Assembly (NCBI RefSeq): GCF_016862395.1 | Contig: NZ_BOMW01000020.1 | Coordinates: 62,001-126,000, forward strand | Length of the DNA: 64,000 nt | Direction: 5' to 3' | Source: Actinoplanes siamensis | Lineage (GTDB): Bacteria > Actinomycetota > Actinomycetes > Mycobacteriales > Micromonosporaceae | Shown here: positions 1 through 8,192 of the stretch, piece after piece | How the letters are laid out: each line of letters begins with the position of its first letter | Numbering within the stretch: position 1 is the first letter of the stretch | Notes under the pieces: model-generated | What the model was told of the DNA's origin: nothing | Database searches by the model: none | What the model saw: only the letters and a program-made list of their open reading frames with translations | Position numbers and translations under genes: made by a program

Positions 1-1553
1 TCCTGGCGCCGAGCCGCACCGACGGCGAGTACGGCCACATGCTGCACTTCGACACCGGTTTCCCCGGGCACTGCTGGACGGGCGGGGCCGACTGGTTGCT
101 GTACCCGCTGCTGGAGTTCTACCAGACCACCGGCGACACGGCCTTCCTGCGAAACCAGCTCGGTCCGGCGCTGATCGAGCTCGCCCTGTTCTACGAGGAC
201 TTCCTCGCCCGCACCGACTCGGCCGGGAAGGTGGTCTTCGTCCCGTCCTTCTCTATGGAGAACCGGCCGGCCAGCACCGGCCAGCTCCTCGCGATCAACG
301 CGACCGGCGACATCATGGCCGGCCGGCACGCCCTGCAAGCCGCGATCGACGCGGCCAACACGCTCGGCGTGGAGCAGGGCAGCGGGCAGGGCGTGCAACG
401 CTGGACGTCCCTGCTGTCCAGGTTCCCCTCCTACACGGTCAACGGCGACGGCGCGCTCGCCGAGTGGTCCTGGCCCGGGCTGACCGACAACTACAACCAC
501 CGGCACGTCCAGCACCTGTACGGGGCCTGGCCGCTGCATGAGATCAACCCCGAGGACCGGCCCGATCTCGTCCGCGTCGCCCGCCGCGCGCTGGACGTGC
601 GCGGTGACGAGAACTACTCGGCTCACGGCAGCCTGCACCGCGCCCTGGCCCGGGCACGCCTCAAGGACGGCGCCGGGGTCTACGCCAACCTGCTCAAGAT
701 CCTCGGCCGGAACATGGTTTGGCGGTCGCTGATGACCTCCCACAACCCGAACCTGGACATCTACAACGCCGACGCCGCCAACGCCATCCCGGCGGTGCTG
801 GCCGAGGCTCTCCTCCACACCCGGCCGGGAATCCTGGAACTGCTGCCCGCGCTGCCCGACCAGATCCCCCGGGGGACCATCACCGGAGTCCGAGGCCGCA
901 ACCGCGTTCTGATCCAGAGCCTGAGCTGGGACACCGTGGCCCGCACCGCCACCGTCACGGTCACCTCGGCGATCACCCAGGACATCACCCTGATCTGCCG
1001 GCGCGGTATCGCCTCGATCAGCACCACCGCGACCGTCGCGGCATCCTCGCTCGGTGAGCACGCCCGCGTCGTCACGCTCCCGGCCGGATCCTCGGTCACG
1101 ATCGCCGTCAGCTTCCCCGGCACCTCGCCCACCGGTACGTACCGGCTGGTCAACCGCCGCAGCGGCAAGGTGCTCGACGTCAACGGCGCGTCGACGGCGG
1201 ACGGCGCACGCGTCATCCAGTGGGCGTGGACCGGCGGTACCAACCAGCAATGGATACGCGTACCCAACTCCGACGGTTCGTGCCGCCTGCGCAGCGTCAA
1301 CAGCGGCAAGGTACTCGACAGCCCGAGCGGCTCCGTCCAGGGCGCGGAGTTGGACCAGGCGACCGACACCGACAGCGACACCCAATGGTGGAAGCTCGTA
1401 TCGGCCAGCACCAGCGGCTACTACCGGCTCGTCAACGTGCACAACGGATGGTGTGCCGACGTGTCCGGCGGCTCGACCGCCGATGGCGCAAGTGTCATCC
1501 AGTGGCCTCCCACCAACGGCGCCAACCAGGAATGGCAACTCGTCGGCCTGTAG
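1..1553 (+). CDS. GH95-like alpha-L-fucosidase/glycoside hydrolase, 3' part, with C-terminal ricin-B lectin domain
   Basis: The frame is open through the left edge (codons from base 3), so the N-terminus lies outside the window. About 517 residues are visible. The first half matches the C-terminal part of the (alpha/alpha)6 barrel of GH95-type enzymes: a GFPGHCWTGGADWL block, then HRHVQHLYGAWP, the counterpart of the conserved HRHxSHLYGxxP of GH95. A beta-sandwich segment follows (LLPALPDQIPRG..). The last ~130 residues form a ricin-B beta-trefoil (CBM13) with QxW-type repeats (NQQW, TQWW, NQEW). GH95 enzymes hydrolyse alpha-1,2-L-fucosides or alpha-L-galactosides; the lectin tail would hold the enzyme on a polysaccharide outside the cell. 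The signal peptide and N-terminal catalytic half cannot be checked here. The substrate is inferred from family only. Confidence 0.8.
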   Translation, partial: LAPSRTDGEYGHMLHFDTGFPGHCWTGGADWLLYPLLEFYQTTGDTAFLRNQLGPALIELALFYEDFLARTDSAGKVVFVPSFSMENRPASTGQLLAINATGDIMAGRHALQAAIDAANTLGVEQGSGQGVQRWTSLLSRFPSYTVNGDGALAEWSWPGLTDNYNHRHVQHLYGAWPLHEINPEDRPDLVRVARRALDVRGDENYSAHGSLHRALARARLKDGAGVYANLLKILGRNMVWRSLMTSHNPNLDIYNADAANAIPAVLAEALLHTRPGILELLPALPDQIPRGTITGVRGRNRVLIQSLSWDTVARTATVTVTSAITQDITLICRRGIASISTTATVAASSLGEHARVVTLPAGSSVTIAVSFPGTSPTGTYRLVNRRSGKVLDVNGASTADGARVIQWAWTGGTNQQWIRVPNSDGSCRLRSVNSGKVLDSPSGSVQGAELDQATDTDSDTQWWKLVSASTSGYYRLVNVHNGWCADVSGGSTADGASVIQWPPTNGANQEWQLVGL

Positions 1554-1626
1554 ACCGTCAGCAGCGCAGCGCCGGTCCCGGAACCTCTCCCGATAGTGAC
1601 CATCCCCGCCAGACCGTGGAGACGCC

Positions 1627-2536
1627 ATGAAGAGAAACGCCTTCGCCATCATCGCCCTGTTGATGGGCAACGCTGGGATGACGGGGACGCCGGCAGCCGC
1701 CGACGGATACCCGCAGAAGACAGCCGACCAGCTGGGCTTGGTCCATGGGCAACGAGGTCTTCTTCACCTCCTCGGCCACCACGGACAAGGCCAAGGCGCT
1801 CGTAAGTAAGCTGCGCGACTACTCCCACCAGCTCCACCCGACCCGCAAGGCCGGCGTGGGCGGTACCCAGCGCGGCTCGCTCGACCAACTGTCGGTCAGT
1901 GACATCGCCGGCTACAACGGCGACGGCGGGAAGATCACCAACACCTGGATGCCGAACGTCGTCTCCGAGTACGGGTCATACGTCTCCGACCGGCCCGGCC
2001 TCTACGACCCGACGTACGCCGACGTCAAGGACCCGAACGATCCGTCCAGGTTCAAACTGACCACCGGAAGCGCCGGGCTGGCGATCTGGGCCGGCTTCGA
2101 CCACGGCACGATCTTGGACCCGGGCTTCGCCCGGACGGGCATGGTCGACTACTACCGGCTGCCGAAGAACCAGTGGTACTGGTACCGGGCCAACAAGTCG
2201 AAGTGGCCGGCACCACCAACCTCGCCGACCCCACGCCCGTCGCCCACGAGCAGTCCACGGCGGGAACGGCCACCGCAATGACGCTGCAGGCCGGGCGGTA
2301 TTCGTCGACGGCGGTCACCGACGACGGTGCCGTCGACACCCAGCTCGTGGTGACGATGCGCAACGCCTCCGGCGCCTGGGTCAACGACGCCCGCACCGTC
2401 ACGCTGACCGTCACCACCGGCCCGGGCATCCTGCCCGGCGGCAAGTCGTACACCTTCACCCCCGGCGTCCAGGGGTTCGACGGGAAGGCGGCCATAGAGT
2501 TCCGCTCCTACTACCCGGGCACGACGGCCGGACCCG
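1627..2536 (+). pseudogene. Decayed GH2-family glycoside hydrolase (frameshifted, internally deleted, cut by IS701)
   Basis: Three reading-frame pieces make one broken gene. Piece one (from ATG 1627) is a signal peptide ending TPAAADGYPQ. Piece two (about 1745-2210) carries late catalytic-domain and linker sequence of GH2 enzymes (NVVSEYG, AIWAGFDHG, GMVDYYRLPKNQWYWYR). Piece three (about 2210-2536) is a C-terminal beta-domain (TTGPGILPGG..AAIEFRSYYPGTT). Frame changes fall near 1740 and 2210. The several hundred residues expected between the signal peptide and piece two are missing. The gene stops at the IS701 inverted repeat, and no continuation appears on the other side of the element. It follows the GH95-like gene on the same strand, so this was probably a polysaccharide-degradation locus. 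A functional protein is very unlikely. Confidence 0.75.
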
Positions 2537-2558
2537 TTAGTACTGCTACGGCGGGTCG
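2537..2558 (+). repeat. Left terminal inverted repeat of the IS701 element
   Basis: Begins TTAGTACTGCTACGG; exact reverse complement of 3895-3916. Confidence 0.9.
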
Positions 2559-3885
2559 TAGCTTCCGAGGCGTTCGAGTCGTTTGCGGTAGTGGGCGGCT
2601 CGGGCGCGTTGCAGGCAGTCCGACCAGGCCAACACCTGTTTGGTCGCGTGCTGCACGGCCAGGATCAGGGTGGCGAACAGTCGCCTGATCTCGTTGACGG
2701 TCGGCCAGATCAGGCTGCTCTCGTTCGCGCTGTCGCTGGCGCCCCCTTTTGGGCTTCGGCGGCACGCACGATGGTCAGGAACGCGGCGGCAGCCATGGAC
2801 AGGGTGATGTGGGCGTACCAGGCGTCGTAGCGGCGGAACTGGTACTGGTCCAGGCCGGCCTCGTTCTTCGCGATCTGGAACGATTCCTCGACCGCCCACC
2901 TCGCGCCGGCCGTGGACACCAGGGTGCGCAGCCGGGTGCCGCGCGGGCCGACGCACACGTAGTACGCCAGTTCGCCGGAGCTGATGCTGCGGCGGGCCAG
3001 CACCCAGCCGCGCCGGCCATGCGCGAACCCGGCGCGGATCGAGACACTTGCCCAGTCGTAGACGCGCGGCCCGTGCGCGCCGTCACCGCACGACATCCGT
3101 CGCCACGCCCCGGCCCGCACTGTGGCGATCAGTTCGTCGACGCGGGTGCTGGTGTGCAGCCCGGAGGGCACCTCGTGGTCCTTGCGGGTGGCCAGCACAT
3201 AGTGAATATCCTGCTCTTCGCACCACTCGCGCAGTGCCCGGTTCTGCCCGTACGCCTCGTCGCCGGTGAACCACGCGAACGGCACTTTCGCCGCGACAGC
3301 ACGTTCCAGCATGGACTTCGCTTGCTCGGGCTTGGTGGCGAACTCCACGTCGTCGCCGATGTGCGCGCGCCGGCAGCGGTCCCGGTCGTCGGTCCAGGAC
3401 TGCGGCAGATACAACTCCCGGTCGATCAACGCCCGTCCGCGCCGGGTGTGGTAGGTCAGGAACACCCCGAGCTGACAGTTGTCAATCTTGCCTGTGGTGC
3501 CGGTGTACTGCCGCTGGACGCCCGCGGACGATCTGCCCTTCTTGATGAAGCCGGTCTCGTCGGCAATCAGCACCCCGGCCGCATCCCCGATCGCAGTCAC
3601 CAGCGCGGACCGCACCTGATCTCGCACCTTGTCACGGTTGAAACACCGGCTGACCAGCAAACCCTGCATAGCGTCCAGAGTCGCGTCACCGGCGTGCTCG
3701 GCCAGGCTCCAGCCGCTACGACGCTCGATCGTCGCCATCAGGCCACGCAGATACTTCCACGCCTGCCACCGAACATCCGCCCGACTGAAATAGTGCGAGA
3801 ACCCCAGGAAGAACTCCCAGAAGTCATCGCCCCAACCCTCTACCTGCTCAGCCGTCACCACACCCGACAAACGACCCAGAACCAC
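2546..3885 (-). pseudogene. IS701-family transposase, split by a -1 frame change
   Basis: The main frame (GTG at 3885 down to 2710, 391 residues) is a DDE transposase of the IS701 group. It has the first Asp in LIADETGFIKKG, GVQRQYTGTTG, the second Asp in WFTGDEAYGQN, and the catalytic Glu in WAVEESFQIAKNEAGL. It ends in a non-family tail (APATARTRAA). The normal family C-terminus (LIWPTVNEIRRLF..QHATKQVLAWS) continues in the -1 frame down to 2546. The two frames meet at 2742-2750, which on the minus strand reads CAA AAG GGG GCG. This contains A AAG GGG, a canonical X XXY YYZ slippery heptamer. It may be a plain one-base change in a G run, or programmed -1 frameshifting. Close relatives encode one continuous frame as far as I recall, which favours mutation. 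Confidence 0.75.
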
Positions 3886-3894
3886 ACGAAGTGG

Positions 3895-3916
3895 CGACCC
3901 GCCGTAGCAGTACTAA
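3895..3916 (-). repeat. Right terminal inverted repeat of the IS701 element
   Basis: Ends GCAGTACTAA; exact reverse complement of 2537-2558. Bases 3913-3915 (CTA) are read as the TAG stop of the adjacent GntR gene on the minus strand. Confidence 0.9.
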
Positions 3917-4626
3917 TCGCTCGAATCGGTCCTAGGGTGAGGACGAACGGCTACCAGACCGCCTGACAGCTCGGCGTAATCAGTGTTGGACGGGAAAGTC
4001 GCCAGCGTGTCGAGCACACTGCTGAGATGAGCACGCATCGCGGCCTCCGCCTTCTCCGCGTTGCGAGCACAGATGGCGTCGATGATGGCGAGGTGTTCAG
4101 GCAGGGACACGTGAGGCCGTCCGGGAACGAGGGCCAGCCGGAACTGGTGGCGCACCATCTGCGCGTGCAGCTGTTCGATGATCTTCGTGGCGGTCTCGTG
4201 CCGGGCGACCGCACGTACCGTGCCGTGCAGTTCGGTGTTGAGTTCCGAGTAGCGGATCATGTCGGCGACCTTTACCGCCTGTGTCATCTGCGCGCCGATC
4301 TCGCGCAAATGTTCGATCTCGGCGTCGGTGGCTCGTTGGGCGGCTCGCCCGGCGACGATTCCTTCGACGGCTCGCCGGATCTCGGTGATCTCAATGGCCT
4401 CTTCGACGGTGACCTCACGGACCCGGGCACCCCGGTTCGGTTGCAGCTCCACCAAGCCCTCGTTGGAGAGCCTGGTGAGCGCGTTGCGCAGCAGGAACCG
4501 GCTGGTCGCGTAGCGCTCGGTCAGATCAGCCTCGATCAGCCGCTGCCGTGGTGCATACTCGCCGCGCAGGATGGCGGCGCGTAGCTCGGTCAGCAGGTCG
4601 CTCATCCCGTCGGCGCTCCTCGTCAT
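3913..4626 (-). CDS. GntR-family transcriptional regulator with FCD domain
   Basis: 237 residues. A winged helix (about residues 10-75: LRAAILRGEYAPRQRLIEADL, ..NALTRLSNEGLVELQPNRGARV) is followed by an all-helical FCD ligand/metal-binding domain (about 85-215) with the usual His-containing stretches (ELHGTVRAVARHE, HLAIIDAI). FCD regulators usually sense organic acids and control their catabolic genes. The gene is last in the leftward transporter cluster, 67 bp after the ABC ATPase, so it probably controls both the importer and the divergent catabolic operon, perhaps through the ATTGT-NN-ACAAT site at 8082. Its TAG stop lies inside the IS701 inverted repeat, so the last residues may have been altered by insertion; the core domains are complete. 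Confidence 0.88.
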   Translation of the reverse strand: MTRSADGMSDLLTELRAAILRGEYAPRQRLIEADLTERYATSRFLLRNALTRLSNEGLVELQPNRGARVREVTVEEAIEITEIRRAVEGIVAGRAAQRATDAEIEHLREIGAQMTQAVKVADMIRYSELNTELHGTVRAVARHETATKIIEQLHAQMVRHQFRLALVPGRPHVSLPEHLAIIDAICARNAEKAEAAMRAHLSSVLDTLATFPSNTDYAELSGGLVAVRPHPRTDSSD

Positions 4627-4693
4627 GGTCTCTCCCGTCCCCCGGCCCCGTGCATGCCCGTGGCCGGAGGGATCGCAACTTATCGTATTGAAC

Positions 4694-5488
4694 TCAGCGG
4701 CCGCCGGGTCGGTGGCCCTGCTTGGCCTTCTGGACCAGCTCGTAGACGTGCGTACGGATCTCGGTGAAGGCGGCCGACGACCGGGTCCCGAGCTGATCGC
4801 GTTCGTCGGGAAGGTCGACCGGGACGTCTTCGAGTATCACGGTCGGCCGGTTGGACAGTACGAGAACGCGCTGCCCCAGGTACACCGACTCGTCGATGTC
4901 GTGCGTCACGAAAAGCACCGTCACCCCGAGTTGGTGCCACAACCGGCGTACCAGATCCTCGAGGTCGGCACGGGTCTGCGCGTCGACGGCAGCGAACGGC
5001 TCGTCCATCAGCAGCACGCTCGGCTCATACGCGACGGCACGGGCGATGGCGACGCGCTGCTGCATGCCGCCGGAAAGTTGCCACGGGTGGGCGTCAGCGC
5101 TGTCGCGCAGCCCGACTGCCTCCAGCGCCGCGTCGATCTTGGCAGCGCGTTCAGAGCGGCCGAGTCCCTTCTCCTTCAGTGGCAACTCGATGTTCTGACG
5201 GACCGTGAGCCAGGGGAACAGGCTGCGCCCGTACTCCTGGAACACCACCGCCATGCCGGCCGGCGGCCCGGTGACCGCGGTGCCGTCGAGGCTGATCCGG
5301 CCACCGGAGGTGTCCAGCAGCCCAGAGATGCAGCGCAGCAGGGTGGTCTTGCCGGCCCCGGACGGGCCGACGATGCAGACCAGCTCACCCTTGCGGATCT
5401 GGAAGGTCAGGTCACGGACCGCCTCGACGCTGCGGCCGTGGCCGGTGTACGTCTTGGCGAGCCCGTTGACATCGAGGATCACAGTCAT
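4694..5488 (-). CDS. ABC transporter ATP-binding protein (NitT/TauT type)
   Basis: 264 residues from ATG 5488. All nucleotide-binding motifs are present: Walker A GPSGAGKTTLL (about residue 40), Q-loop VVFQEYGRSLFPW, signature LSGGMQQRVAIARA, Walker B VLLMDEPFAAVD and the H-loop VLFVTHDIDE. The fold is that of the SsuB/TauB/NrtD group, which energises importers of nitrate, sulfonates and organic anions. The start is one base after the upstream permease stop (TGA-C-ATG), so translation is coupled. A longer in-frame start exists upstream but overlaps the permease and encodes no family sequence. The protein acts on the inner face of the membrane with the two permeases at 5490-7048. Confidence 0.92.
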   Translation of the reverse strand: MTVILDVNGLAKTYTGHGRSVEAVRDLTFQIRKGELVCIVGPSGAGKTTLLRCISGLLDTSGGRISLDGTAVTGPPAGMAVVFQEYGRSLFPWLTVRQNIELPLKEKGLGRSERAAKIDAALEAVGLRDSADAHPWQLSGGMQQRVAIARAVAYEPSVLLMDEPFAAVDAQTRADLEDLVRRLWHQLGVTVLFVTHDIDESVYLGQRVLVLSNRPTVILEDVPVDLPDERDQLGTRSSAAFTEIRTHVYELVQKAKQGHRPGGR

Positions 5489-5489
5489 G

Positions 5490-6257
5490 TCAGGCTCCAC
5501 GTTCGGCCTGGCGCAGGCCGCGGTACCACGCCAGGGTGCGGTGTTCGATGAGGCGGAACAGCCCGGACAGGGCGACGCCGATGAGGCCGAGCAGGATGAT
5601 GCCGGTCCACATCTGCGGGATGGCGAATCCACGCTGGAACTGCACGATCGAGGCACCGAGTCCCCGGTTGGCGCCGAACAGCTCGCTGATCACCATGAGG
5701 ATCACGCCGATCGACAGCGCCTGGCGGGCGCCCGTGGCGATGCGCGGGCTGGACGCCCGTAGCACCACGTGGTGCAGGGTCGCGAGCCCGCCGAGCCGAT
5801 ACGAGCGCGCCGTGTCGCGCAGCACCTCGTCGACCGAGCGCACCCCTTCGACGGTGTTGAGCAGAATCGGCCAGAGGCAGCCGAGCGCAATGGTGATCAC
5901 CTTTGCGGTCCAGCCGGTGTACCCGGCGAACAACGCGATGACCGGGATGAGCACCGGCGGGGGCAGCGCCCGGAAGAACTCCAGGACCGGTTCGAACAAC
6001 GCCCGCAAGGTCGGTGACGAACCGACCGCCGTACCCAGGGCCACGCCGGCGAACAGGGCTATCCCGTAGCCAAGGGTGAGCCGGGCGAGGCTCGGCAGCA
6101 CATCATGCAGAATCGGGTCGGCGGTCCAGGTCTGCGGGAAAGCCTCCACGATCGCCGACAACGGCGGCCAGAAGAAGCTGGTGCTGCCTGCTGAAGTCAC
6201 CCACCACAGGGCGACGAGAACGACGGGCAGGCCCAGAGCGAGCAGTACGCGTTTCAT
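5490..6257 (-). CDS. ABC transporter permease (SsuC/TauC-like), second of two
   Basis: 255 residues from ATG 6257. About six hydrophobic segments, starting with LALGLPVVLVALWW. The BPD_transp_1 EAA loop is recognisable in the middle (VEGVRSVDEVLRDTARSYRLG). The ATG lies within the stop of the preceding permease (ATGA overlap). It resembles NitT/TauT-type permeases and is different enough from the 6254-7048 permease to suggest a heteromeric channel. Confidence 0.9.
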   Translation of the reverse strand: MKRVLLALGLPVVLVALWWVTSAGSTSFFWPPLSAIVEAFPQTWTADPILHDVLPSLARLTLGYGIALFAGVALGTAVGSSPTLRALFEPVLEFFRALPPPVLIPVIALFAGYTGWTAKVITIALGCLWPILLNTVEGVRSVDEVLRDTARSYRLGGLATLHHVVLRASSPRIATGARQALSIGVILMVISELFGANRGLGASIVQFQRGFAIPQMWTGIILLGLIGVALSGLFRLIEHRTLAWYRGLRQAERGA

Positions 6258-7048
6258 GCCAGGTCCCTCCGTACCGAGGTGTGCCAGCGCAGCGTCCGCT
6301 TCTCGACCGCGCGGGCGAAGCCGTTGACGGCGACGCCGATGATGCCGACGAACAGGACCAAGGCGTAAGTCTCGGTGACCGCACCCGAGCTCTGTGCCAC
6401 GCCGATCGACCGGCCCAGGCCGGGCACGCCGATGATCAGCTCGGCGGTGATCTCCAGGATCAGGGCGACAGCGGCGGCGAGCCGGAATCCGGTCACGACA
6501 TACGGCAGGGTGGTGGGCCAGACGACGCTGCGGATGACACCCCATCGAGAGAAGCGATAGGAGCGTGCGGTGTCGCGGACCACCGGGTCCACGTCGGCCA
6601 CCCCGTAGAGCACTTGGACGAGGACCTGCCAGAACGCGGCGTAGACGATGAGGATCAGCGCTGACGGCAGGCGGCTGCCGTAGATCAGGACAACCAGGGG
6701 GATCAGCGCGACCGAGGGGATGGGCCGGAGGAACTCGATGGTCGAGGAGGTGATCGCACGTAGCAGCGGAACGCTGCCGATCACCACGCCGGCGAGCACT
6801 CCGGCAATCATCGCGATCGCCAGGCCCAGCGCCCACCCGCCCAGTGTCTGGCCCAGTGCGGTCCAGAATTCGGCGAGGGCGAGTTGCTCCGTCAGACCGG
6901 TGACCATTCGGCTGAACGGCGGCAGGAATCGTTCATCGACGAGGCCCAGCCGGGGCAGGGCCTCCACGACGGCGGCGGCGAGGACTACCCCGAGTAAACC
7001 GAGCGCCGGCCGCCGCCACCGGTCGACTGGTATGGCAAGGACGCTCAT
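6254..7048 (-). CDS. ABC transporter permease (SsuC/TauC-like), first of two
   Basis: 264 residues from ATG 7048, which overlaps the stop of the binding-protein gene by one base (TGATG). Hydrophobic helices and an EAA-loop segment (VADVDPVVRDTARSYRFSRW) match the NitT/TauT permease family. Paralogue of the next gene; the two together would form the transmembrane channel. Confidence 0.9.
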   Translation of the reverse strand: MSVLAIPVDRWRRPALGLLGVVLAAAVVEALPRLGLVDERFLPPFSRMVTGLTEQLALAEFWTALGQTLGGWALGLAIAMIAGVLAGVVIGSVPLLRAITSSTIEFLRPIPSVALIPLVVLIYGSRLPSALILIVYAAFWQVLVQVLYGVADVDPVVRDTARSYRFSRWGVIRSVVWPTTLPYVVTGFRLAAAVALILEITAELIIGVPGLGRSIGVAQSSGAVTETYALVLFVGIIGVAVNGFARAVEKRTLRWHTSVRRDLA

Positions 7049-8010
7049 CAGGGCAGCAGGCCGTCGAGGTCGGGCTTCTTGGTGATCAGGCCGTCCTGCT
7101 CGGCCAGGTCGGCGAGCTGCTGCACGGCGGCCCGGTCGACGGTGGTCGGCCACTTCGGCAGCACCAGGGTCTTCTGCACGGCCGGGTCGATCTTGGTGTA
7201 CTCGTTGAGGACCGCGCGCACCTCGTCGGGGTGGGCGTTCGCGTACTCCATCGACTTGTTCATCGCGGTGGTGAACGCGGTGACCACCTGGGGGTTCTGC
7301 CCGGCGTAGTTCTTCGAGGTGAAGTACATGCCGACCGGCAGGGTCGGGCTCGTGCCCGCGTAGTTCGACACGACTTGGCGGTTGCCCTGGCCGGTGGCGA
7401 TGGTGAGGAACGGTTCGACCAGCTGGCCGGCGTCCACGTCGCCCTTGGCGATGGCTGCGGCGATGTCGGGGAACGGCAGCTCGACGTAGCTGATCGTGGA
7501 GGGGTCGCCGCCGTCCTTCTTGACGACGTTGTTGACGGTGGTGGTGTTGACGTTCTTGAGGGTATTCACCGCGACCCGCTTGCCGGCGAGGTCTTTGGCG
7601 GTCTTGATCGGGCTGTCCGCCTTGACCACGACGGCGCCGAAGTCCTTGCTGGGGTCGCCGGTGGATGCGACGCCCGACGTGACCGCCTTCAGCGGCAGAC
7701 CCTGAGAGCTGGCGAGCAGCAGCGATGTGGTGTTGCTGAAGCCGAACTGGTACTGGCCGCTGACCACGCCGGGCACGATGGCCGCACCGCCCTGGGCCGT
7801 CTCCAGGGTCACGTTGATCTTCTCCTGGGTGAAGAAGCCCTGCTTGATGCCGAGGTAGATGGGAGCCACGTCGACGATCGGGATCACCCCGATCTTGACA
7901 TTGGTGGTCCCGTCGGCGGTGGTGGTGCCACCGTCACCGCTGGCGCCGCAGGCGGCGAGGAGCGCGGCGACGGAACTAAGAGCAAGAACGGAGAAAGTAC
8001 GCCGGTGCAC
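7048..8010 (-). CDS. ABC transporter substrate-binding lipoprotein (NMT1/SsuA-like)
   Basis: 320 residues from GTG 8010, preceded by AGGAGG. The N-terminus has basic residues, a hydrophobic stretch and the lipobox LAAC (Cys21), so the mature protein is a membrane-anchored receptor. The body fits the NMT1/SsuA periplasmic-binding fold (IGVIPIVDVAPIYLGIKQGFF near the start, DLAGKRVAVNT in the hinge region). First gene of the leftward importer operon and divergent from the aromatic catabolic operon, so the ligand is inferred to be an aromatic or related carboxylate. Nothing in the sequence names the ligand directly. Confidence 0.9.
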   Translation of the reverse strand: MHRRTFSVLALSSVAALLAACGASGDGGTTTADGTTNVKIGVIPIVDVAPIYLGIKQGFFTQEKINVTLETAQGGAAIVPGVVSGQYQFGFSNTTSLLLASSQGLPLKAVTSGVASTGDPSKDFGAVVVKADSPIKTAKDLAGKRVAVNTLKNVNTTTVNNVVKKDGGDPSTISYVELPFPDIAAAIAKGDVDAGQLVEPFLTIATGQGNRQVVSNYAGTSPTLPVGMYFTSKNYAGQNPQVVTAFTTAMNKSMEYANAHPDEVRAVLNEYTKIDPAVQKTLVLPKWPTTVDRAAVQQLADLAEQDGLITKKPDLDGLLP

Positions 8011-8081
8011 GTGTCCTCCTAGGGGACGGGGTGGTCCAATCGGTGACCGCCGGAGAGGCCGACGTGGCGGACGTTACAGAT

Positions 8082-8093
8082 ATTGTCAACAAT
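8082..8093. promoter_or_regulatory. Likely GntR/FCD operator ATTGT-CA-ACAAT in the divergent promoter region
   Basis: An imperfect 12-bp palindrome with arms ATTGT/ACAAT lies in the 182-bp gap between the importer and catabolic operons. Its form (GT..AC core) is what FCD-type GntR proteins bind. The GntR gene is at the end of the importer operon. No binding data; inference from form and position. Confidence 0.5.
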
Positions 8094-8133
8094 TGTGAAG
8101 GCAAAATTGGCCACGATCTTGATCTGAGCGTCA

Positions 8134-8145
8134 TATTGCTGACAA
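8134..8145. promoter_or_regulatory. Second, weaker operator-like half-palindrome (ATTGCTGACAAA)
   Basis: About 50 bp to the right of the ATTGTCAACAAT site and about 50 bp before the aldolase start. It keeps ATTG..ACAA arms with two changes, so it may be an auxiliary site of the same regulator. Confidence 0.3.
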
Positions 8146-8192
8146 AGTTGTTGGCGATCGGGCTGTTGACCATCCATATCGGAGCTGACCCC

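Larger units (their letters stand above)
2537..3916 (-). mobile_element. IS701-family insertion sequence, about 1.38 kb
   Basis: A single leftward transposase gene is enclosed by perfect 22-bp terminal inverted repeats (2537-2558 and 3895-3916). The tips read TTAGTACT and AGTACTAA, so each end is itself partly palindromic. IS701 elements normally duplicate a 4-bp YTAR target. Here the flanks do not give a matching duplication, and the left flank is a GH2 pseudogene while the right flank is a GntR gene. The insertion was therefore probably followed by a deletion or recombination. Confidence 0.88.

Noticed and set aside
2534..3920. Target-site duplication of the IS701 element
   Set aside because: TTAG on the left and CTAA on the right are reverse complements that belong to the palindromic tips; no direct repeat of 4 bp matches.
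2749..3966. 405-codon plus-strand frame across the IS701 element
   Set aside because: Antisense to the transposase; no ribosome binding site or recognisable protein.
8031..8192. Upstream GTG start for the RraA-type aldolase
   Set aside because: The extra 54 residues are unlike the family and would cover the operator-like sites; ATG 8193 has the better ribosome binding site.
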